A stretch of DNA of 6,444 nt from positions 1 through 6,444 of the forward strand of contig CAZSUN010000165.1 in assembly GCA_964610045.1 (NCBI GenBank). The letters are read 5' to 3'. Source of the DNA: JACCYX01 sp964610045. Lineage in GTDB: Bacteria; Chloroflexota; Chloroflexia; Thermomicrobiales; UBA6265. A program made the position numbers and the translations under genes. Of the stretch, positions 1-4,122 are shown one piece after another. Below the pieces are notes generated by a model. That model was not told the DNA's origin, made no database searches, and was given only the letters and a program-made list of their open reading frames with translations. The stretch's first letter is position 1, and every line of letters starts with the position of its first letter.

Positions 1-1
1 T

Positions 2-385
2 CGTCCCGACGGTCGCCCCCATGTGACGCCGCTGATCGCCGTCTGGCTCGACGGTGCGCTCCATTTCTGTACCGGGGCGGACGAAGCCAAGGCGAGGAAT
101 CTGGTTGCCAACGACGCCTGTGTCCTGACCACCGGCACCAACGACTACGAGTCCGGTCTGGATATCGTGGTTGAGGGACACGCTGTCCGCCTGACGGAGT
201 CCAGCGTCCTCGAGCGCCTGGCGGCGGCCTACGAAAGCAAGTACGGATCGGACTGGGCGTTCACTGTCGATACCGATGCCTTCGAGTCGGGTGGGCACCG
301 GGCGCTGGTCTACAGGGTTGCTCCGGATGTCGCCTTCGGCTTCCGGCGCGGTGCCACCCCCGGCCAGACTCGCTGGCGTTTCTGA
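2..385 (+). CDS. Pyridoxamine 5'-phosphate oxidase family (PPOX) flavoprotein, 5'-truncated
   Basis: This is the C-terminal part of a small split-beta-barrel flavin- or F420-binding protein. The frame is open from the window edge, so the true start lies upstream; the in-frame GTG at 23 falls inside the conserved first strand and is not a start. Seen: the family-typical opening RPDGRPHVTPLIAVW, then LHFCTGADEAKARNL (the strand-helix that contacts the cofactor phosphate in this fold), a central strand DIVVEGHAVRL, a helix LERLAAAYESKYG, and a final QTRWRF, a common end in this family. About 127 residues are visible; such proteins are usually 140-160. Substrate and cofactor (FMN or F420) cannot be told from this part. 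It ends 5 bp from the convergent decarboxylase gene. Adjacency to a PLP enzyme does not make it the PLP-synthesising PdxH: the hallmark PdxH C-terminus is absent. Confidence 0.8.
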   Translation, partial: RPDGRPHVTPLIAVWLDGALHFCTGADEAKARNLVANDACVLTTGTNDYESGLDIVVEGHAVRLTESSVLERLAAAYESKYGSDWAFTVDTDAFESGGHRALVYRVAPDVAFGFRRGATPGQTRWRF

Positions 386-390
386 CTGGG

Positions 391-1848
391 TCAGGACACC
401 AGGCGGGCTCTCGCACGGGCCGCTTCCGCGAGCACGATGTCGATGAGTGTGGCCAGGTCGTCCTCATTGGTGGCAGGATGGAGCACGTTCGCCCGCAGCC
501 AGAAGCCACCATTGAGCGATGTCTGCGTCAAGAATGCCTTGCCGGACGCCTGGACCGCTTCCATCACCGCCTTGTTGAGGGCATCGCTGGCCTCCCCGGT
601 TGCCGCACGCACACGGAAGCAGACGATGGAGAGAACAGGATCGGCGTACAGTTCGAGTTCCGGCGTGGCCGCGATCGTCGTGGCGAGATGCCGCGCCAGG
701 TCGTTGTGGCGGCGGATCGTTGCGGTCAGTCCCTGCCGGCCGTTGGCGGCGAGGGTCATCCAGACCTTGAGGGCGCGGAACCCACGGGTTTGCTGGAAGC
801 CGTACTCCGAGAACCACGGGAGTCCGCCGATCCCGCGGTTCTCCTCCGTCCGCAGGTAGGCCGGGATCAGCGAGAAGGTATCGCGGGCCATCGTGGCGTC
901 ACGGATCAGGACGCAGCCACACTCGACCGGGACCGACAGCCATTTGTGGGGGTCCAGCGCGATCGAGTCGGCCCGGTCCATTCCCGAGTACAGATGCGCC
1001 ACCCGCGTATCAAGGACGCCGACCGCGCCGTACGCACCATCGAGGTGGAGCCAGAGTTCCTCGGCTTCGCAGATGTCCGCCAGGTCGTCGAAGGGATCGA
1101 TGGCGCCGGTGCCGACCGTCCCCGCGGACGCCGCTACCAGAAACGGACGGCAACCGTCCGCGCGGTCACGGGCGATCATCGCCCGCAAGGCGGTAATGTC
1201 GAGTTGCAGGCTGGAGTCAACCGGCAGACGGCGCACATAGTGATTGCCGATCCCCAGAAGTTCGGCCGCCTTCACCATGGTCGTGTGCGCCTCGGTCGAG
1301 AGGTACATCACCAGGGGTGTGGCCACACCCTGTAGCCCGACGTCGCGATCGTTCCAGCCGTCCGCGAGCGATGCGGCGTGACGGGCAACGGCGATCGCCG
1401 TCATCGAGGCGACGGACCCACCGCTGGTGAGGAGGCCGATCCCGTCGTCGAGCGGAAACCCGACCAGGTCGGCCAGCCAGGCAGTCACGCACCGTTCGAG
1501 ATAGATCGCGGCGTGATCGCCACCGGCGCAACTGGGATCGAACCCGGCGGCAAGCAGTTCCGCGACGATTCCCGCGGGATCGGGAGGGGAGTTCACCCAG
1601 CCAAAGAACCGGGGATGCCCGTTTCCCATCGGGTAGGGAAGGATGTCCGCCGCAAACTGCTGGATCAATGCCGCCAGTGGCGTGCCGGTTTCCGGCATCG
1701 CCAACCCCATCAGGTGCTGACGGTGTTCGACGGGAACAGGCTGGTAGACCGGACGCTCGCGCATGGATTCCAGGTAATCGGCTATCAGGTCAACCGCCTG
1801 GTGAGCGGCGGTGCGAAACGACTCTGTCGTGGAAATCTCCTGAACCAT
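391..1848 (-). CDS. Group II PLP-dependent amino acid decarboxylase (aromatic-L-amino-acid decarboxylase type)
   Basis: This is a 485-residue cytosolic enzyme expected to remove the alpha-carboxyl group of an amino acid to give an amine, using PLP. Seen: substrate-side motif GHPRFFGW at about 77-84; TSGGS at 141-145 binding the PLP phosphate; H188 in STEAHTT, stacking on the PLP ring; D270 in LHLDGAYG, pairing with the pyridine nitrogen; K302 in LDPHKW, the Schiff-base lysine; and a catalytic-loop Tyr at 331 (PAYLRTEENRG). Length and motif order match the family. The His and loop Tyr are both kept, which by family knowledge favours decarboxylation over the oxidative aldehyde-synthase variants. 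The substrate (Trp, Tyr, Phe, Dopa or other) cannot be assigned. The ATG has GGAGGG (complement of 1855-1860) 6 nt upstream, inside the last codons of the regulator gene; the 2 bp gap implies one transcript and translational coupling. Confidence 0.95.
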   Translation of the reverse strand: MVQEISTTESFRTAAHQAVDLIADYLESMRERPVYQPVPVEHRQHLMGLAMPETGTPLAALIQQFAADILPYPMGNGHPRFFGWVNSPPDPAGIVAELLAAGFDPSCAGGDHAAIYLERCVTAWLADLVGFPLDDGIGLLTSGGSVASMTAIAVARHAASLADGWNDRDVGLQGVATPLVMYLSTEAHTTMVKAAELLGIGNHYVRRLPVDSSLQLDITALRAMIARDRADGCRPFLVAASAGTVGTGAIDPFDDLADICEAEELWLHLDGAYGAVGVLDTRVAHLYSGMDRADSIALDPHKWLSVPVECGCVLIRDATMARDTFSLIPAYLRTEENRGIGGLPWFSEYGFQQTRGFRALKVWMTLAANGRQGLTATIRRHNDLARHLATTIAATPELELYADPVLSIVCFRVRAATGEASDALNKAVMEAVQASGKAFLTQTSLNGGFWLRANVLHPATNEDDLATLIDIVLAEAARARARLVS

Positions 1849-1850
1849 GA

Positions 1851-2426
1851 CTATCCCTCCACGAGTGCAAGGATGTATACGCAGTCGAGCGGACCTTCAT
1901 TGACGAACTGGTGGTGGCAGTCCCCGGCGTAGCTGATCGCGTCACCAGCGTCGAGATCGTGGCGGGTGCCGTCGATGGTTAGCGCGAGACGTCCCTCGAT
2001 CACCACGACGTGCTCGCGTGATCCTGCCGCATGGGGTGGGTACGTGCCGGCATCGACCCCGGCCGGGATGGTGGTGCGCATGAACTCGAAACCGAGCCCG
2101 GCGATGGCGGGCGCCAGGTTGCGCCGCTCCCAGCCACTGGGATCGTGCACTGCCGGTTGCTGGGCCTGGCGCAGCACGATCACTCGCTCCGGGTGAGGAC
2201 CATCCATCAGGTCAGTCATCCTGATACCCAGGCCACTGGCTACCCGGTGAAGGACGACGATCGTTGGCGCCTTGCCACCGGTCTCGATGGCCGAAATCAT
2301 CGAACGGCTGACCCCCGAACGGCGGGCCAGGTCATCGAGCGAGAGACCGCGTTCGAGCCGTTCTCGGCGCAGGCGGTCGCCGAGCGCCTGGAGATCGAAT
2401 GAGCCTGCAATACCTTCGGTAGACAC
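1851..2426 (-). CDS. XRE-family transcriptional regulator with C-terminal cupin sensor domain
   Basis: This 191-residue protein has the XRE-cupin architecture. Residues about 13-70 are an HTH_3 DNA-binding domain (LSLDDLARRSGVSRSMISAIE: turn at SGVS, recognition helix RSMISAIETG). Residues about 112-188 are a cupin_2 barrel. The cupin keeps candidate ligands H132, E138, H139 and E144 in the first motif and G161/D162, H171/H172 and N176 in the second (GDAISYAGDCHHQFVN), so it could bind a metal or a small ligand. Such proteins commonly control adjacent catabolic or amine/amino-acid genes, often with autoregulation. The start is GTG at 2424-2426, chosen because AAAGG (complement of 2433-2437) lies 6 nt upstream. 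Two identical palindromes sit directly upstream. It is the first gene of an operon with the decarboxylase. The ligand and the sign of control are inferred, not seen. Confidence 0.93.
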   Translation of the reverse strand: MSTEGIAGSFDLQALGDRLRRERLERGLSLDDLARRSGVSRSMISAIETGGKAPTIVVLHRVASGLGIRMTDLMDGPHPERVIVLRQAQQPAVHDPSGWERRNLAPAIAGLGFEFMRTTIPAGVDAGTYPPHAAGSREHVVVIEGRLALTIDGTRHDLDAGDAISYAGDCHHQFVNEGPLDCVYILALVEG

Positions 2427-2437
2427 TCAATGCCTTT

Positions 2438-2449
2438 CCACTATAGTGG
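2438..2449. promoter_or_regulatory. Proximal operator palindrome O1 (CCACTATAGTGG)
   Basis: This perfect 12 bp palindrome extends to a perfect 16 bp palindrome, TTCCACTATAGTGGAA, at 2436-2451. It lies 11 bp upstream of the regulator start codon and its outer edge overlaps the ribosome-binding site. An identical 12-mer lies 19 bp away. A dyad repeated twice right before an XRE gene is what an autoregulatory operator looks like. Binding by the neighbouring protein is an inference. Confidence 0.72.
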
Positions 2450-2450
2450 A

Positions 2451-2479
2451 ATAGTACCACTATAGTGGGCCCATGTTTC
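2451..2479 (-). promoter_or_regulatory. Putative sigma-70-type promoter of the regulator-decarboxylase operon
   Basis: On the minus strand, GAAACA (complement of 2474-2479, 3 of 6 matches to TTGACA) is followed after exactly 17 bp by TACTAT (complement of 2451-2456, 4 of 6 matches to TATAAT). The predicted start point is near 2444, giving an untranslated leader of about 18 nt that still contains the AAAGG ribosome-binding site. O2 would fill the -35/-10 spacer and O1 would cover the start point, a classic repression layout. The box matches are modest. Each palindrome also contains TATAGT on both strands, which could serve as an alternative -10. Confidence 0.38.
2457..2468. promoter_or_regulatory. 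Distal operator palindrome O2 (CCACTATAGTGG)
   Basis: This is a second perfect copy of the same 12 bp palindrome. Its centre is 19 bp from that of O1, a little under two helical turns, which could allow cooperative binding of two dimers on nearly the same face. The flanks (A on the left, G on the right) do not extend the dyad, so the conserved unit is the 12-mer, with TTCC/GGAA flanks only in O1. It falls in the spacer of the promoter proposed for the regulator gene. Confidence 0.7.
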
Positions 2480-2810
2480 CATCCGCACTGTACCTGCGCG
2501 CGATCGACATGGCCGATGCCGCGTTTACACCGAAATTACTCCCTTTGGGTCTGTTCATGCAGTTGTGCGAACCTGTAAACCTGTTCCGGGATCTGGATGG
2601 CTGTGGTGCCGGATGTTCTGTGGCATCGTCCGGTCAACCGTATTTGGATGCCACCCGGCTGTACATTGTGTATGCTGCCACTTGGCCGACCAGGTCGTCG
2701 CTGTTGAAGATGGCGACACCACGGGAAGTGGGCGGAATACGAGACCTGACCGCCGAACCGATCGCACTGGCGCCTCACGTCTGCGATTCGGTACCCTGAT
2801 AGCCAACATC
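2480..2810. other. Intergenic region between the operator and the DUF4397 leader
   Basis: I find no convincing gene here. One plus-strand frame is open from an ATG at 2473 to 2799 (108 codons). It has no ribosome-binding site, is Cys-rich in scattered positions, has mixed third-base usage unlike the real genes, and resembles no family I know. The plus-strand promoter of the DUF4397 gene should lie here, but I see no pair of boxes with good spacing. A TATGCT at 2671-2676 is the best -10-like string and lacks a matching -35. Confidence 0.4.
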
Positions 2811-2820
2811 GAGGAGGTGA
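2811..2820 (+). promoter_or_regulatory. Extended Shine-Dalgarno sequence
   Basis: GAGGAGGTGA contains GGAGGTGA, an eight-base match to the anti-Shine-Dalgarno end of 16S rRNA. It directly abuts an ATG at 2821 (3 nt from GGAGG, a short spacing) that opens a 28-codon ORF. A GTG inside it (2817) is in frame with the DUF4397 gene but overlaps the SD itself, so it is a poor start. So strong a match in a leader suggests that ribosomes load here. Confidence 0.5.
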
Positions 2821-2907
2821 ATGCAGGAGGGTATCGTTCGTCGCCGCCGGCATCGCAGACCGGCAATGCACTGTCGTCGCAGCACTCTGAAAGAGGTTCA
2901 ATCGTGA
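2821..2907 (+). CDS. Possible 28-residue Arg-rich leader peptide, translationally coupled to the DUF4397 gene
   Basis: This short ORF runs from an ATG behind an extended Shine-Dalgarno to TGA at 2905-2907. The stop overlaps the GTG start of the DUF4397 gene (GTGA, 2904-2907), the usual geometry of translational coupling. The product begins MQEGIVRRRRHRRP and is strongly basic (eight Arg and two His within residues 7-20), with no hydrophobic segment, so it is not a signal peptide. It resembles no family I know. It could be a regulatory leader whose translation controls downstream initiation, or a chance frame in a GC-rich leader. The strong SD and exact overlap argue for function; the tiny size argues for caution. 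Confidence 0.35.
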   Translation: MQEGIVRRRRHRRPAMHCRRSTLKEVQS

Positions 2908-3641
2908 ACAACCCAGCAACGCATGCTCGTACGATCAGCCGCCGCACATTCGCCTCGGGCGTCGCCCTGACGGTCGCCGCCGGCGCCCTGTCGCTCAAGG
3001 CGTCGGGCGCCGGTGCGCAGGACATCCAGACCCGGGTGCAGGTGCTCCACGCCGGTACCGATGTCGGCAAGATCGAAGTCCACATCAACGGCAATGAAGT
3101 GCTCGACGAGTTCGAGTACGGCGACCTGAGCGACTGGATCGATCTCGATCCGGGCACGGTCCGCTTCACGATCACGGTCGATCGCGCCGGGTTCAACTAC
3201 GTCATCTTCGACGCAGGCTACCCGGTCCCGGCCGGCCGCGACTACTACGTCGTCATTTCCGATGCCCTCATCCTGGCCGGATCGTTCGAAACCGCCGCGG
3301 TGCCGGGCGATGGCAGCTTCGTGCAGGTCACGCAGGCGTCGGTCGACACCCCGCCAGTGACGGTGGTGGCCACGGGAGCGGATGTCGAACTGGCTACCCA
3401 GCTCAACTACGCGGCGACCTCCGATGGCGGTGTCGTGCCGGCTGGCACCTACAGTATCGAGGTGACCCTGTCGGATTCCGGTGAGTCCGTGCTCGTTCAG
3501 GACGGCGTCGTGATCGAAGCCGGCAAGTCGTACCAGCTGGTCCTGATCGGCTCCCCCGGCAGTGAAGACAAGCCGCTCGAAATCGTGCTCCTGTCCACGG
3601 AGCTCGCTGCGGCGACCGCGGAGGCAAGCCCGGTTTCGTAG
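2904..3641 (+). CDS. Tat-exported DUF4397 domain protein with two internal repeats
   Basis: This 245-residue protein is expected outside the cytoplasmic membrane. The start is the GTG at 2904, chosen because AAAGAGG lies 7 nt upstream and it leaves a Tat leader of normal length: n-region with SRRTFA at 12-17, hydrophobic stretch 17-31, and AGA just before Q39 as the likely cleavage site. There is no lipobox Cys. The mature part is beta-rich and holds two similar halves. About 44-120 runs RVQVLHAGTD... to DAGYPVPAGRDYYVVISD; about 139-216 runs FVQVTQASVD... to DGVVIEAGKSYQLVLIG. This matches DUF4397, a surface-protein domain of unknown function. The tail (AAATAEASPVS) is low-complexity. An in-frame GTG at 2817 would add 29 residues but overlaps its own SD. 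It is a single-gene unit closed by the terminator downstream. No enzymatic motif is visible. Confidence 0.87.
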   Translation: MNNPATHARTISRRTFASGVALTVAAGALSLKASGAGAQDIQTRVQVLHAGTDVGKIEVHINGNEVLDEFEYGDLSDWIDLDPGTVRFTITVDRAGFNYVIFDAGYPVPAGRDYYVVISDALILAGSFETAAVPGDGSFVQVTQASVDTPPVTVVATGADVELATQLNYAATSDGGVVPAGTYSIEVTLSDSGESVLVQDGVVIEAGKSYQLVLIGSPGSEDKPLEIVLLSTELAAATAEASPVS

Positions 3642-3665
3642 CCCAGGCAGCCAGCATGCGTTTGA

Positions 3666-3703
3666 AAAGAGGCGGCCACCTGCTGGGTGGCCGCCTCTTT
3701 CTT
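3666..3703 (+). terminator. Intrinsic terminator of the DUF4397 gene
   Basis: A perfect 15 bp stem (AAAGAGGCGGCCACC at 3666-3680 with its complement at 3686-3700) encloses a 5-nt loop, TGCTG, and runs into a pyrimidine tract, TTTCTTTCC. It begins 24 bp after the DUF4397 stop. The A-run before the stem gives a second, weaker U-tract on the opposite strand, so it may be partly bidirectional. No gene reads in from the right. Confidence 0.9.
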
Positions 3704-3804
3704 TCCATCCTGTAGCCTGGTCTCGCGCGCTGGTGCCGAGTCCGGGTGATCGCGTCGTCCTGAGTATGGTCGTGGCAGTTGGCGTGTCTCTGTCTGGACT
3801 GGGC

Positions 3805-3863
3805 GGAGAAGATTCCTTGCCGAAGCCTCGGAATGACATACCGCCGCGAGCGGGACGTTCTCC
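3805..3863. repeat. REP/MITE-like structured intergenic element
   Basis: The 59 bp element is bounded by a 6 bp inverted repeat, GGAGAA (3805-3810) and TTCTCC (3858-3863). Inside are two further dyads: ATTCC (3812-3816) with GGAAT (3830-3834), and CCGC (3841-3844) with GCGG (3850-3853). On the minus strand the core reads TGTCATTCCGAGG...AAGGAATCTTCTCC. I recognise this ATTCC...GGAATGACA pattern as typical of short dispersed repeats between genes in Chloroflexota and related metagenomic genomes. Only one copy is in the window, so repetition itself is not shown. No transposase is near. Confidence 0.45.
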
Positions 3864-3884
3864 AACCATTCATCCGGACTCGGT

Positions 3885-3914
3885 AGAAGCCACTGGCTTT
3901 CCCGATCGGCTTCT
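3885..3914 (+). other. Alternative hairpins sharing one arm
   Basis: AGAAGCC (3885-3891) can pair with GGCTTCT (3908-3914) across a 16-nt loop, or its AAGCC part can pair with GGCTT (3895-3899) across only 3 nt. The two foldings exclude each other. An 8 bp palindrome, CCGATCGG (3902-3909), overlaps the distal arm. This could be part of a leader RNA or, with the element to its left, the remains of a longer repeat. Function is unknown and chance is possible. Confidence 0.25.
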
Positions 3915-4122
3915 TCGGAGTATTTGTGGAGTAGTAGCCCGTTGCTGCGTTCGTATATTGCAGATTCGAGTCTATGATCGACGTATTGGCGCCTGGAGCA
4001 AGGCGAAGGCCACGACTGACCACACGGCGACTGGTTTCGCCTGATTGGTGGCCTGGGCAGGCGAGGGTGGCGGTCGTGCCGGGAATGCGCGCTGTGGCAC
4101 ACAATCGCGAGGAGTCGTGAAG

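Larger units (their letters stand above)
3704..4122. other. Structured intergenic region upstream of the arylsulfatase gene
   Basis: These 419 bp hold no gene I can support. They contain the repeat-like element at 3805-3863, nested hairpins at 3885-3914 and a 7 bp stem AGGCGAA/TTCGCCT (4001-4007 with 4036-4042). The promoter of the arylsulfatase must lie here or further left. TTGCAG at 3958-3963 is a possible -35 but no good -10 follows at 16-18 bp. Open frames across the region on either strand have no start signals and are extensions of shadows of the flanking genes. Confidence 0.5.

Noticed and set aside
2..385. Reading the PPOX-family gene as PLP synthesis (PdxH) that supplies the neighbouring PLP enzyme
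   Set aside because: The visible sequence lacks PdxH hallmarks and ends in the QTRWRF type seen in diverse PPOX proteins. The genes are convergent, not in one operon.
478..1335. Long plus-strand frames opposite the decarboxylase gene
   Set aside because: They are shadows of a complete, motif-bearing minus-strand gene; the products are Arg/Gly/Asp-rich with no domain order.
2473..2799. Plus-strand 108-codon ORF starting just after the distal operator
   Set aside because: It has no Shine-Dalgarno, mixed third-base usage, scattered Cys residues and no recognisable family or segment type. It fits a chance open frame in a spacer, although a leaderless gene cannot be wholly excluded.
2817..2903. 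N-terminal extension of the DUF4397 protein from the in-frame GTG at 2817
   Set aside because: That GTG lies within the Shine-Dalgarno sequence itself, and the extension would bury the Tat motif about 40 residues in. The GTG at 2904 has its own well-spaced site.
4001..4042. AGGCGAA/TTCGCCT stem as a riboswitch or terminator before the arylsulfatase
   Set aside because: It is only 7 bp with a 28-nt loop, has no U-tract, and matches no riboswitch class I recognise; it is kept only as a note in the spacer description.
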